Origin: Acidimicrobiia bacterium
Lineage (GTDB): Bacteria; Actinomycetota; Acidimicrobiia; Acidimicrobiales; SKKL01
Assembly (NCBI GenBank): GCA_016649895.1
Contig: JAENWR010000006.1
Coordinates: 1-62,792, forward strand
Direction: 5' to 3'
Length of the DNA stretch: 62,792 bases
Shown: positions 28,067 through 36,050 of the stretch, in pieces
Layout: each line of letters opens with the position of its first letter
Position numbering within the stretch: position 1 is the first letter of the stretch
Program-made: the position numbers and the translations under genes
The notes under the pieces: generated by a model
Seen by the model: the letters and a program-made list of their open reading frames with translations, nothing else
Databases searched by the model: none
Told to the model about the DNA's origin: nothing

Positions 28067-28073
28067 GACACGA
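28022..28073. repeat. attL: left copy of the 52-bp direct repeat
   Basis: Runs from the anticodon loop of tRNA-Phe (CTGAAAAGCGGAAGG) through CCA and 7 bases beyond (GACACGA). Identical to 35754-35805. Crossover lies somewhere within it; for many tRNA-targeting tyrosine recombinases the anticodon loop is the crossover zone. Confidence 0.93.
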
Positions 28074-28090
28074 TCCCTCCAGAACGACCC

Positions 28091-28121
28091 CCAGGTCAGA
28101 GCCCCACCGGCTCTGACCTGG
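28091..28121 (+). terminator. Intrinsic terminator after tRNA-Phe
   Basis: CCAGGTCAGAGCC, loop CCACC, GGCTCTGACCTGG: perfect 13-bp stem followed by CGTCGTTTT. It lies on the element side of attL. A near copy follows attR at 35809-35839, so the element brought its own terminator for the reconstituted tRNA gene. Confidence 0.85.
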
Positions 28122-28150
28122 CGTCGTTTTCAGCTGACGCTTCGGCGGGC

Positions 28151-28174
28151 CGTGCAACATACGTGCAACATCGG
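28151..28174. repeat. Left 24-bp putative integrase arm site
   Basis: Contains GTGCAACAT twice, starts 11 bp apart (28152 and 28163), i.e. on the same face of the helix. The same 24 bases occur at 35628-35651 near the other end, in the same orientation. Distance to the att repeat is 77 bp. The integrase has an N-terminal arm-binding-type domain, which would recognise such sites. Confidence 0.7.
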
Positions 28175-28243
28175 CTCAAGATTTCCCCGGGGTCTCGAGC
28201 GTTGCCGCGGGACGTCGAGTCGGGTTCGGTCGGCTCGTCGCGA

Positions 28244-28390
28244 AGCCGCCACGGACCTCACGAAGCGATCAACAACCTCGTCAGGCGGATCAAGCGGGTC
28301 GCGTTCGGGTTCCGCCGCTTCGCTCACTACCGGATCCGATCCCTGCTCTACGCCGGCAAGCTCAACTGGCCCGAACGGGGCTGCGATCTA
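28244..28390 (+). pseudogene. C-terminal fragment of an ISL3-family transposase
   Basis: One frame reads RHGPHEAINNLVRRIKRVAF, then GFRRFAHYRIRSLLYAGKLN and W. This matches the final helical segment of ISL3-type DDE transposases (EAxNxxIKxxKRxxxGFRNFxxYRxRxLL). No upstream catalytic part is present in any frame, so it is a scar of an older insertion. The rest of 28074-28718 shows only the terminator and arm site described separately and no convincing gene. Confidence 0.7.
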
Positions 28391-28718
28391 AGTCGGTTCG
28401 CTGGTGGGAACTGCGCCCTCACCACCAACCCGCTCACGCTCGCTTCCACCTTGAGTGCGACTTCGTCCAGCTCGCGGACCAGCAGGTGGACAGTTCCGCT
28501 CCGTAGGAGGCGCAGCCGGACGCTCGCTCGTCGGGCGCATCTCGGGGCGGCCGATCGAGCATCCCATTCGCACCGCGGTGACCGTGTGGCGCTGGAGCCA
28601 CCTCTCGCCTCACTGGAAGCTCGTCCTTGGCCGCTGGCCCGGATCTACCATCCGCCTGGTCCTGCCAGCCCGCCCCGTCGCCCCCAACGTCGTTGCGACC
28701 ACTCGATGTTGCGCTGCC

Positions 28719-29249
28719 TCATCCGATCACACTCAGTCCGACGATGGCTCCAGTCAGGGCGGCGAGGAACCATGCACCGATCCGCCAGGCGGGGTCTCGG
28801 TCACCGCGCCGAATCGCGATGAAGGTTCCGGCGGTGAGCGCACCACCCAGCCCGGTCCACAGGAAGTACTGCCGTTGCGCCACCTGTTCGCCGAGCGTGA
28901 GACCGCCTGATAGCCACGCAAGGCTCCAGGCGGTCATTGCGACGCCCATGGCAAGGAGCACTCCTGGCACGGCGATCGGTGCCCATCGTCGCCAGCTGCG
29001 CACTGAACGAGCCGGCGACGGCAGTGGGGAGAACTGCACCGCTACATCATCCGGCGGTCCGAGTTCTGCGATCGCCTGTTGGATCGCGTGCTCCGGTTCA
29101 GCTCCCCGGGCGACGTGCGCTTCGACAGCATCGTGCAGGTGGCCCTCGATCTCGTCGAGTATCCGCTTCCGGTGCGCTCGGTCGACGTGGAGGTGCGCGT
29201 CGACGTCGTGCAGATACCTGTCGATCATCGCTTGGTCAAGCACCTGCAT
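28719..29249 (-). CDS. HAAS/DUF1700-type membrane protein, PadR partner
   Basis: 176 aa. A cytosolic N-terminal helical domain (AMIDRYLHDVDAHLHVDRAH, EIEGHLHDAVEAHVARG, AIAELGPPDDVA) has the layout of the HAAS/permease-prefix domain found beside PadR regulators. Three or four membrane helices follow. It overlaps the padR-like gene by 14 bases. Pairs of this kind transduce a membrane or ligand signal; the regulated target is not in view. Cargo of the integrative element. Confidence 0.75.
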   Translation of the reverse strand: MQVLDQAMIDRYLHDVDAHLHVDRAHRKRILDEIEGHLHDAVEAHVARGAEPEHAIQQAIAELGPPDDVAVQFSPLPSPARSVRSWRRWAPIAVPGVLLAMGVAMTAWSLAWLSGGLTLGEQVAQRQYFLWTGLGGALTAGTFIAIRRGDRDPAWRIGAWFLAALTGAIVGLSVIG

Positions 29250-29562
29250 CCTCCAGTAGGGAGTTCATGAACGAACGAAACGCCGTCCACCTGGCGGCTC
29301 GTGCCTGCAGCTCTGCTTTGCCGTCGGCGGTCAGCGAGTAGGAGCGGCGCCGGCGACCCTCGGCCTTCTCCCAGCCGCTGCTCACCCAGCCCGCGTCTTC
29401 GAGCCGGTGGAGTGCGGGGTACAGCGAGCCCTCGAGGATTTCGAGCTGCTCATCACTGCGGCGCTTGAGCTCCGCCGCGATGCCGTAGCCGTGCGCTGGC
29501 CCGCCGGCCAAAACAGCTAGGACCATCGTCGAAAGATGCCCTCGAACGTACTCGGCCTCCAT
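29236..29562 (-). CDS. PadR-family transcriptional regulator
   Basis: 108 aa from ATG 29562. Winged-helix domain with the PadR hallmarks LAVLAGGPAHGYGIAAEL, LEILEGSLYPALHRLEDAGW and EGRRRRSYSLTADGKAEL. It presumably represses its own operon; two direct copies of CTAGGCAT overlap the start region. The frame remains open upstream, but that part lacks similarity. Confidence 0.9.
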   Translation of the reverse strand: MEAEYVRGHLSTMVLAVLAGGPAHGYGIAAELKRRSDEQLEILEGSLYPALHRLEDAGWVSSGWEKAEGRRRRSYSLTADGKAELQARAARWTAFRSFMNSLLEDAGA

Positions 29563-29583
29563 GCCTAGACAGCCTATGCCTAG
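29561..29583 (-). promoter_or_regulatory. Direct repeats at the padR start, probable operator
   Basis: ATGCCTAG on the plus strand occurs at 29561-29568 and 29576-29583 (CTAGGCAT on the coding strand), 15 bp apart. The first copy overlaps the start codon. Such placement fits autorepression by the PadR protein. Confidence 0.45.
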
Positions 29584-29584
29584 G

Positions 29585-29880
29585 TTGTCGATGGTGCAAC
29601 CGCGAGACGCGGAGGAGGGCATAGCTACGAACCACCAGGGCGAGCGGCTGCACCGGGCGGAGGTCGTCCACGCCCGTCGCGTCACCGCGGTCGATCGTTC
29701 CCTGCACGCAGTGGTGCCATGAACCCGAGCTCCTGACCCCGGAATCGCGTGCTACTTCGCGAGCCCGCAGCAGGCAGCAGAACTTCTTCCGAAGATCTGG
29801 CCTCCTCGTCGGCCTAGTACCTATGTGAGGAGCTCGACGCGACAGACGAGTGCATTGGCTCGTACACGACCCGGAACACG
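29585..29880. other. Intergenic region between padR and the relaxase; possible oriT location
   Basis: About 300 bp without a supported gene, placed between divergent genes and directly upstream of the relaxase, where oriT usually lies in mobilizable elements. I see one small dyad (TCTTCCGAAGA near 29790) but no recognised nic consensus. It must also hold the relaxase promoter. Confidence 0.3.
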
Positions 29881-32634
29881 ATGCGGGTGGTGTGTCGTGT
29901 GATGCGGGTGACGACGTTGAAGGTGAAGCCGTCGGTTGGACTGGACGGATTGCTCGCCTACTACGCCGGTCTCGCCGAGGACCGCCAGCGGGCGGGCCGC
30001 GGCCGCGGCCCGGTCGACTACTACCTCGACCCGGACGAACCGCCGGGGCGGTGGCGCGGCGAGGGACTTGCCGCACTCGGCCTGGCGGGTGAGGTGACGG
30101 GAGACGATCTGCGGGCGGTGCTCGAGGGTCATCATCCCGTCACCGGCGCACAACTCGGTCGCGCGTTCGGGAACTCGTCGGCGCGAGGGTTCGATGCGAC
30201 GTTCTCAGCGCCCAAGTCGGTGTCGGCGTTGTGGGCCCTGTCGCCGGACCGGTGGCTGCGGGCCGAGGTCCTCGCCGCGCATGACGCCGCGGTCGACGCC
30301 GCGCTCGGCTGGTTCGAGACCCACGGTGCGGTGACCCGCCGGGGCCGCGACGGGGTCCTGCAGGTCGACACCCGCGGCATCGCGGTCGCGGTGTTTCGCC
30401 AGCACACGTCACGGACGGTCGACCCGCAGCTGCACACCCATGCGTTGATCGCCGCCAAGGTCCAGGACCCGACCGGGCGGTGGCTGTCGCTCGATGCCCG
30501 GTTCTTGAAGTACCAGCAGCGCACGATCGGGTGGGTCTACGACGCGGCGTTGCGGGCCGAGATGACCGGCCGGCTCGGCGTCGAATGGGAACCGACCCTC
30601 GATGGACCGGTCGACCTGGTGTGTGTCCCGGGCGAGGTGCGCGACGTGTTGTCGCAGCGTTCGGTCCAGGTTGCGGCCAAGCTCGACGACCTCATCGGCC
30701 GGTGGTCTGCGGAGAACGACGGCGCCGACCCGGACCCACGCACCATCGCGAACCTGGAGCGGTCCGCCGTGACGTCGTCTCGTCGCGGCAAGACGCACGG
30801 TACGGACCCGGCGACATTGCACGACACGTGGCGGCATCAAGTGACCCGGGTCGGTTTCGATCCCGACCAGCTGGTCCGGGACCGGATATCCGTCCCCGCT
30901 CACCGATCCGGACCGTCGGACGAGGAGTTGATCGCCGAGGCGCTTCGACGGGTGAGCGAGGAGCAGTCGACGTGGTTGACCGCCGACATCGCCCGCCACC
31001 TCACCACCCTCATCCCACCCACCCAGACCCGCGGCGCGGCCGAGCTGGTAGCGCGGGTCGATCGGCTCGCCGCTGACGCCGACGCCCGCTGTATCGGCCT
31101 CGCCCCCGACAGGGCCGCTGGCGTGACCTGTCGCCGGGATGGGCGCCCGGTGCTCGAGCACGTGACCGACCGGCGTCTCACCTCCGAGACAGTGCTCCGC
31201 CAAGAAGACGCCTTGCAGCGGTGGGCCGAGCACCACACCCGCCCGGCACCAAGCAGTGTCGACCCGCAGACGGCGGCGGCCGCGGCGATCGCCGGCGCCG
31301 ATCGCGTGGTCCTGGTGGTCGGACCGGCCGGGACCGGTAAGACCACCACCACCGCCCGCGCCGTGCAACACCTCACAGCGCAAGGCCGCGCGGTCATTGG
31401 CCTGGCACCATCGGGCAAAGCCGCCGATGTTCTCCGCGCCGAAGCAGGATGCCGGACCGACACCCTGGCCGGGTTCCTCACCCGCCACCAGCACCACTCT
31501 TCGATGTGGCCCGCCGGGACGACGGTGATCGTCGACGAAGCCGGAATGGCCCGCACCACCGACCTCGTCCGCCTCGCCGCCTTGGCCGAACAACACCACT
31601 GGCGGATCGTCGCCGTCGGCGACCCGGCCCAGCTCCCCGCGGTGGGCCGCGGCGGCGTGTTCGCCCACTGGTGCAACACCCTCCCGCACCACCGCCTCGA
31701 CACACCCCGGCGATTCGAGGCGCCATGGGAAGCCGCCGCCAGCCTCACCCTCAGGGCCGGTGACCCTACCGCCGCGGCCACCTACGCCGAGCACCACCGG
31801 CTCGACACCATCCACCCCGCCCTCGTCGCCCGCGAAGTTGCCGACGCCCACCGCAGGGTGACCGGCAGCGGGAAGACCGTCGCGATCACCACCAACACCA
31901 CCGAGACCGCCCGAACGATCAACCGCGAGATCCGCCGGAGGCTGGACCCCGCGGAGCGCCGGCCATCACGGCGGCTCGCCGACGGCACGCAGCTGAGCGT
32001 CGGCGACCAGATCGCCACCCGCCGCAACCACCCGAGCCTCGTCACCGACCGAGGCGAGGAAGTCCGGAACCGTCATACGTGGACCGTCGCCCACCTCCAC
32101 CGAGACGGCGGCCTCACCGTCGCGCACATTGACCGCGGCGCGGTCACCCTCCCCGCCAGCTACGTCGACCGCCACGTTGAGCTCGGCTGGGCCGTCACCG
32201 GCTACGGCAACCAAGGCGACACCGTCGACATCGGCCTCGCCGTCCTCGAACCCGGCACCACCCGCAACCACGCCTACGTCGCCCTCACCCGCGGCCGACA
32301 CACCAACCGCGCCTGGATCCCCGACCCCACCGGCGCCCTCGACCCCGCCGACGCCCTCGCCAACATGATCGATCGCACACCCCACGACGACTCCGCCCTC
32401 GCCGCCCGCCGGCAGCTCCACAAAGCAGCCGGGTACCCGGAGCCCGACCGCGTGGCGTCCGGGGTCGCGCCCGAACCGGCAAAGCGCGTCGAGCCACGGG
32501 GCGGCCCACCGCTGTCAGCCCAGACGCCACGGTCGAACGACGAACGGATCGCTGCCATGCAGGCTCGGCTCGACCGTCTCCAGCGCGACGCCAGCCACCA
32601 GGGCCCAGAGATCGACCGGGGTCTCAGCCGTTGA
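29881..32634 (+). CDS. MobF-family relaxase with C-terminal helicase (TrwC/TraI-like)
   Basis: 917 aa, relaxase-helicase that nicks the element at oriT and unwinds the transferred strand. The N-terminal HUH domain has paired tyrosines Tyr27/Tyr28 (LAYYAG), the PVDYYLDPDEPPGRWRG block and the metal triad His175, His185, His187 (RQH and LHTH). The SF1B helicase part shows Walker A GPAGTGKT (481-488), VDEAG (551-555) and GDPAQLPAV (580-588), and a UvrD-like C-terminus (VALTRGRHTNR). A second ATG at 29902 may be the real start. The 3' end overlaps the convergent integrase gene by 11 bases. Confidence 0.93.
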   Translation: MRVVCRVMRVTTLKVKPSVGLDGLLAYYAGLAEDRQRAGRGRGPVDYYLDPDEPPGRWRGEGLAALGLAGEVTGDDLRAVLEGHHPVTGAQLGRAFGNSSARGFDATFSAPKSVSALWALSPDRWLRAEVLAAHDAAVDAALGWFETHGAVTRRGRDGVLQVDTRGIAVAVFRQHTSRTVDPQLHTHALIAAKVQDPTGRWLSLDARFLKYQQRTIGWVYDAALRAEMTGRLGVEWEPTLDGPVDLVCVPGEVRDVLSQRSVQVAAKLDDLIGRWSAENDGADPDPRTIANLERSAVTSSRRGKTHGTDPATLHDTWRHQVTRVGFDPDQLVRDRISVPAHRSGPSDEELIAEALRRVSEEQSTWLTADIARHLTTLIPPTQTRGAAELVARVDRLAADADARCIGLAPDRAAGVTCRRDGRPVLEHVTDRRLTSETVLRQEDALQRWAEHHTRPAPSSVDPQTAAAAAIAGADRVVLVVGPAGTGKTTTTARAVQHLTAQGRAVIGLAPSGKAADVLRAEAGCRTDTLAGFLTRHQHHSSMWPAGTTVIVDEAGMARTTDLVRLAALAEQHHWRIVAVGDPAQLPAVGRGGVFAHWCNTLPHHRLDTPRRFEAPWEAAASLTLRAGDPTAAATYAEHHRLDTIHPALVAREVADAHRRVTGSGKTVAITTNTTETARTINREIRRRLDPAERRPSRRLADGTQLSVGDQIATRRNHPSLVTDRGEEVRNRHTWTVAHLHRDGGLTVAHIDRGAVTLPASYVDRHVELGWAVTGYGNQGDTVDIGLAVLEPGTTRNHAYVALTRGRHTNRAWIPDPTGALDPADALANMIDRTPHDDSALAARRQLHKAAGYPEPDRVASGVAPEPAKRVEPRGGPPLSAQTPRSNDERIAAMQARLDRLQRDASHQGPEIDRGLSR

Positions 32635-33775
32635 ACTCCCTCGCGCCCTGCTCATAGGCCACGTCGAGCTGGCCCGTGAGCTTGGCCGACAGCGACGGGT
32701 ACAGGTGACCGTAGCGATCGGCGGTCACCGCAATGGTCGAGTGGCCGAGGCGCTCCTTCACCACCAGCAGGTGCGCTCCCTGGGCGATCATCAGGGCGGC
32801 TGCGGTGTGGCGCAGGTCGTGGAAGCGGGTGCGTTCCTCGAGCCCCGCTCGACTCACCGCCGGCTTGAAGAACCGCCGGTAGAAGTTGGAGTGGCGCAAC
32901 GGCCCACCGGCCGGTCCGGTGAAGAACGGGGCAGCCGGATCTGCGGGTCGCCTCGCTCGGTGCTCAGCCATCTCGGCCGCGAGGGTCGAGGGGAGGTCGA
33001 CCCGTCGGCGGCTGTAGGTCTTCGGCGGCCCGTAGATCAGCTGGCCGTGGACCTCCTCCACCGACTCGGCCACCTCCACCCACGACCCATCGGTCCCCAC
33101 GCGCCCGACCCGCAGCGCCGCCACTTCCCCGGCCCGCAGGCCGCTGAAGGCGGCGAACCGCACCAGCAGCCCATAGGCAGGCCAATGCTGCTGCGGGTGA
33201 CTGGCCGGACGAGGCGGGTTCGCCACGGCGTCAGCCAGAGCGAAGACCTGCTCCACATCAAGGAACACCATCTCGATGCGAACCCCACGCGGCACACGCA
33301 GGCCATCGGCCGGGTTCCGGTGGATCGCGTCTTCGCGCAGCGCCTCTTGTAGGACCAGTCGCAGCACCTTGCGTGCCTCGCCGACGGTGCCGGGAGCGAG
33401 GCCCTTGCGGCGAAGACGGTCGACGAACGCCTTGCAGTCCCGGTAGGTGATCGATCCCACCGGCCGGTCCTCGAACACCGGCAAGACGTGGTTGCGAAGG
33501 CACGACTCGTAGCTCACCTCGGTCTTCGGCTTCACGTGAAGGTTGCCGAGCCATTCCCGGGCCCAGTCCCCGAACGGCCGCTGGCTCAGCTCGCGGTCGA
33601 GCAGAAGTCCACGAGCACGATCCGTCTCGACTCCGGAGAGCCACAGGCCGGCGTCGGACTTGGTAGTGAACGTTGCCGGCGCGTTCACACGACGCCCGGT
33701 GGACTCCTCGACGTACGAGGCCCGCCACCTTCCCGACGGCAGCTTGCGGATGCTTCCGAACCCTCGGCGCGACAC
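32624..33775 (-). CDS. Tyrosine site-specific integrase
   Basis: 383 aa from a GTG. An N-terminal arm-binding-like domain (GFGSIRKLPSGRWRASYVE) is followed by a SAM-like core-binding domain (about 70-160) and the catalytic domain. Catalytic residues: Arg214 (SGLRAGE), His319 and Arg322 (FHDLRH), His345 (GHS) and nucleophile Tyr355 (DRYGH). It integrates and, with the excisionase, excises the element at tRNA-Phe. Unusually for tRNA-linked islands, the gene is mid-element rather than next to an att site. Confidence 0.95.
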   Translation of the reverse strand: MSRRGFGSIRKLPSGRWRASYVEESTGRRVNAPATFTTKSDAGLWLSGVETDRARGLLLDRELSQRPFGDWAREWLGNLHVKPKTEVSYESCLRNHVLPVFEDRPVGSITYRDCKAFVDRLRRKGLAPGTVGEARKVLRLVLQEALREDAIHRNPADGLRVPRGVRIEMVFLDVEQVFALADAVANPPRPASHPQQHWPAYGLLVRFAAFSGLRAGEVAALRVGRVGTDGSWVEVAESVEEVHGQLIYGPPKTYSRRRVDLPSTLAAEMAEHRARRPADPAAPFFTGPAGGPLRHSNFYRRFFKPAVSRAGLEERTRFHDLRHTAAALMIAQGAHLLVVKERLGHSTIAVTADRYGHLYPSLSAKLTGQLDVAYEQGAREFNG

Positions 33776-33861
33776 GACCAGACCTCCGACTCGGCGGATG
33801 AATGGCCAGCCGTGACACGGGCCGACGACGCGGACCTCAGGCTACGACGCCGTCGGCCGGT

Positions 33862-34065
33862 TCAGGCCGACCACCGGCCCCGCCGCGCCGTCTCGAGCCA
33901 GGACTCGATCTCGGCCGGGTCGAAGCGGAGGAGGTGCCCCCACTTCAAGTACGGGATTCGCCGCTCGGCGACAAGACGACGGATGTGGCGCTCGTTGACG
34001 CCGAGGCGCTGGGCGACGGCAGGGAGATCGATGAGAGCATCGGCGGGATCGGGTCGAGCGTTCAT
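33862..34065 (-). CDS. Excisionase / MerR-like helix-turn-helix protein
   Basis: 67 aa, single winged HTH of the excisionase family: LIDLPAVAQRLGVNERHIRR, then LVAERRIPYLKWGHLLRFDP and a terminal helix IESWLETARRGRW. It lies 86 bases upstream of the integrase gene on the same strand, the usual xis-int order. It would direct recombination towards excision and may regulate int. Confidence 0.9.
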   Translation of the reverse strand: MNARPDPADALIDLPAVAQRLGVNERHIRRLVAERRIPYLKWGHLLRFDPAEIESWLETARRGRWSA

Positions 34066-34248
34066 GGGTGGCCTCCAACGACAGTGGTCACCTGAACTAG
34101 GCCCCTGAGCACCGCAGATCTTCCGAATCTCCCTGGATCCCTCAGATGGGGTGAGTCGGGACGGCGGCCGTGGATGAACCGTGCTCAGCCGACTTCGTGG
34201 CATCGACACCCTTGTCGCAACCCGAGCTTCGTAATACGATAATCGGGT

Positions 34249-34509
34249 GTGGACATCCACCGATCGGCCCGCAAGCACGGTGTTGATGATCGCGACATCG
34301 TCCACGCGGTCGAGCATCTCGTGGTTGTTGTGGACCTCGAGCCCGGTGGCGATCCCCCTCGGGTACTTGCCATCGGCCCCGACCACGCTGGCAACCTCCT
34401 CGAGATCATCTGGCTGGAACTGGCCGACCGACAGCCGATCGTGATCCACGCCATGCCGCTACGCCGCACCTTCCATGAGCTACTTCCCAGAGGGGAGCAT
34501 GACCGATGA
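34249..34509 (+). CDS. Probable toxin of a toxin-antitoxin pair
   Basis: 86 aa from a GTG. It begins with a helix (HRSARKHGVDDRDIVHAVEH) and continues as strands (PRVLAIGPDHAGNLLEIIWL) to IHAMPLRRTFHELLPRG, a small alpha-beta protein of the kind paired with ribbon-helix-helix antitoxins (the His-x-Met-x-x-Arg end recalls BrnT/DUF4258-like proteins, but I cannot assign a family). The next gene overlaps its stop. An AT-richer stretch (GTAATACGATAATC, 34231-34244) directly upstream is the likely promoter. Toxin-first order is less common. Confidence 0.6.
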   Translation: MDIHRSARKHGVDDRDIVHAVEHLVVVVDLEPGGDPPRVLAIGPDHAGNLLEIIWLELADRQPIVIHAMPLRRTFHELLPRGEHDR

Positions 34510-34790
34510 CAACGCCAGAGCAGACCTACACGACTCCAGCCGGTCGGGTTCTCACCGACGCCGACCTCGACGCCATCTCCAATGAGGTCGAACACGCCGA
34601 CTACGACGTCGAAGAGCTGAAGACCCGGCGGCGAGGCCGGCCCCTCCTTGGATCCGCACCCGCAGAGGTCGTGCCCGTCCGCCTCGATCCTGAACTGAAG
34701 AGCGCCGTCGACGCCCGAGCCAGGATCGACCACCTCACCACGAGCGAGGTCATCCGCCGCGCCCTGCGCAAGTACCTCGACGTCGCGTAG
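34506..34790 (+). CDS. Ribbon-helix-helix antitoxin
   Basis: 94 aa. The C-terminal part VPVRLDPELKSAVDARARID followed by HLTTSEVIRRALRKYLD is a CopG/Arc-type ribbon-helix-helix DNA-binding domain. The N-terminal half (LTDADLDAISNEVEHADYDV) is acidic and flexible, suited to wrap the toxin. ATG overlaps the toxin stop (ATGA). It probably autoregulates the pair and stabilises the integrated element. Confidence 0.8.
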   Translation: MTTPEQTYTTPAGRVLTDADLDAISNEVEHADYDVEELKTRRRGRPLLGSAPAEVVPVRLDPELKSAVDARARIDHLTTSEVIRRALRKYLDVA

Positions 34791-34987
34791 GTCACCTCCC
34801 GAACACGACGAATCCCTGGGCGTTGCCCTCGGCTGTGAGCGGAGTCGATTGACCTCGCCGCGCGAAGCGGTCACGGCTTCGCCGACCCCGATGAGTTCCG
34901 GCGCGGGGTCCGATCACCGGACGCAATTGCCGCCTGGAACCGGGATCGACCACCTGAGCGCGGATGCGCCGGTGACAGGCATGCCAG

Positions 34988-35458
34988 TCAGTGCGATTGC
35001 ACGCCCACAGAACGACGGGAGCCACCAAGTCGGGCACTCTGATGCGCTCGCCAGGCCTTGTACAGACCGAGCCCGACCAACGCGGGCACGACGACCACGC
35101 CGAGCAGAACCAGTAGGCCCCCGCCGATGTTCGCTCCGCTCACTGCTGCGGTGAACACCCTGTAGGTGAACGCGACGTACAACCCAGCCAGCAGTAGCGG
35201 GACAGCGGCCGCAATGTCGTCGCGGCTGATCGTTCTACGCCCGGCGGGCGAGGCCACGATGAGGAGTGCCGCGACGAGAGTGGCCGATGCCAGCACACCG
35301 AGTCCGACGTGGAGGGAGTCCGGCAGATCGACTGGTTCGACGTTGTGGTTCAGACCGACTCCGTCCTCGTCGAACCAGTTGCCCGGGACCAGAAGGAGGA
35401 GCGCCGGCACGGATACCACCACGCCAGCGAGTGCGAACGTCGAATAGACACGCTTCAC
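34988..35458 (-). CDS. Four-helix membrane protein, unknown
   Basis: 156 aa from the GTG at 35458 (a longer frame exists upstream but is not hydrophobic or conserved in feel). Four membrane helices (about 7-24, 48-66, 79-98, 108-130), a short extracellular loop with NWFDEDGVGLNHNVEPVDLP, and a basic C-terminus. No family recognised. Last gene before the right end of the element; nothing coding is visible between it and attR. Confidence 0.55.
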   Translation of the reverse strand: MKRVYSTFALAGVVVSVPALLLLVPGNWFDEDGVGLNHNVEPVDLPDSLHVGLGVLASATLVAALLIVASPAGRRTISRDDIAAAVPLLLAGLYVAFTYRVFTAAVSGANIGGGLLVLLGVVVVPALVGLGLYKAWRAHQSARLGGSRRSVGVQSH

Positions 35459-35627
35459 GTCCCCATCATCGCCCGCGCGACGCAGGTCCCGCGGAAGCGC
35501 CGCCACGGACGGACCGGGGGCTCGCCCGATTGTCCACAACTTGGCAAATACCATCCATGTCCTGGACAGGGTCACCACCGCCTCCACTACTGCCGATCCT
35601 GCGCTCCCTCCTCAGCCGGTCACCGGT

Positions 35628-35651
35628 CGTGCAACATACGTGCAACATCGG
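35628..35651. repeat. Right 24-bp putative integrase arm site
   Basis: Identical to 28151-28174, with GTGCAACAT twice 11 bp apart, same orientation. It lies 102 bp inside attR. See the left copy. Confidence 0.7.
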
Positions 35652-35753
35652 ACGGAGAACTGCGGTCGATCGGGGTCACTGACGGTCACCCAAAAGTGCC
35701 CTTGACCTGCGACGACGAGAATCTGCCCAGGTCAGAGAGTCGCCCGACACGAA

Positions 35754-35805
35754 CTGAAAAGCGGAAGGTCACCGGATCGACGCCGGTCTCGACCACCAGA
35801 CACGA
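35754..35805. repeat. attR: right copy of the 52-bp direct repeat
   Basis: Identical to 28022-28073. It holds only the 3' part of tRNA-Phe (from the anticodon loop), without the 5' acceptor or D-arm, so it is not a functional tRNA gene. Confidence 0.93.
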
Positions 35806-35808
35806 CCG

Positions 35809-35839
35809 CCAGGTCAGGGCCCCACCGGCTCTGGCCTGG
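35809..35839 (+). terminator. Chromosomal copy of the tRNA-Phe terminator
   Basis: CCAGGTCAGGGCC, loop CCACC, GGCTCTGGCCTGG: the same hairpin as at 28091 with two G-U type pairs, followed by CGTCGCTTTC. This is presumably the original terminator of tRNA-Phe before integration. Confidence 0.75.
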
Positions 35840-35867
35840 CGTCGCTTTCTGCCACCCTCGCCATACG

Positions 35868-35898
35868 CGCGGAGTGCACCGATTCGGTGCACGCCGCG
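35868..35898. repeat. Family B palindrome copy 2
   Basis: CGCGGAGTGCACCG, loop ATT, CGGTGCACGCCGCG: 14-bp stem with one mismatch. It follows the terminator copy at 35809; the block 35832-35898 as a whole resembles 41589-41662. Confidence 0.8.
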
Positions 35899-36018
35899 AG
35901 GAAGCACCTCGCTCGGCCGAGACGCCCCTCTGTCCCTCGTTCTCGTCGAGCGCACGGTGCGTGCCTCCTGAGGGCATCGTCACCGGGGTCCACGAGCCCT
36001 CTTCGCCCAGACGCCGAG

Positions 36019-36046
36019 ACAATAGTCAATTTATCGGTACTATTGT
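36019..36046 (+). promoter_or_regulatory. Promoter/operator of the first nucleotidyltransferase module
   Basis: Inverted repeat ACAATAGT (36019-36026) and ACTATTGT (36039-36046) in an AT-rich island. TACTAT at 36038-36043 is a plausible -10 box only 7 bases before the ATG at 36051, so the transcript would be leaderless. The dyad overlapping the -10 fits autorepression by the HTH domain of the encoded protein. Confidence 0.6.
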
Positions 36047-36050
36047 ACAT

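Larger units (their letters stand above)
28022..35805. mobile_element. Integrative mobilizable element in tRNA-Phe (about 7.7 kb)
   Basis: Bounded by a 52-bp perfect direct repeat (28022-28073 and 35754-35805) that equals the 3' part of tRNA-Phe plus 7 bases. Inside are a tyrosine integrase and excisionase, a MobF relaxase-helicase, an RHH toxin-antitoxin pair, a PadR/HAAS pair, a small membrane protein and a transposase fragment. There is no type IV secretion, VirB4, FtsK/TraB or replication initiator gene, so it should need a helper for transfer. A 24-bp repeat lies just inside each end. Confidence 0.9.

Noticed and set aside
28022-35805. A self-transmissible ICE/AICE
   Set aside because: No FtsK/TraB-type translocase, no type IV secretion genes and no replication initiator were seen; only a relaxase is present.
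35754-35839. A second tRNA-Phe gene
   Set aside because: Only positions 32 to the 3' end are present; the acceptor 5' strand, D-arm and anticodon stem 5' strand are missing. It is attR.
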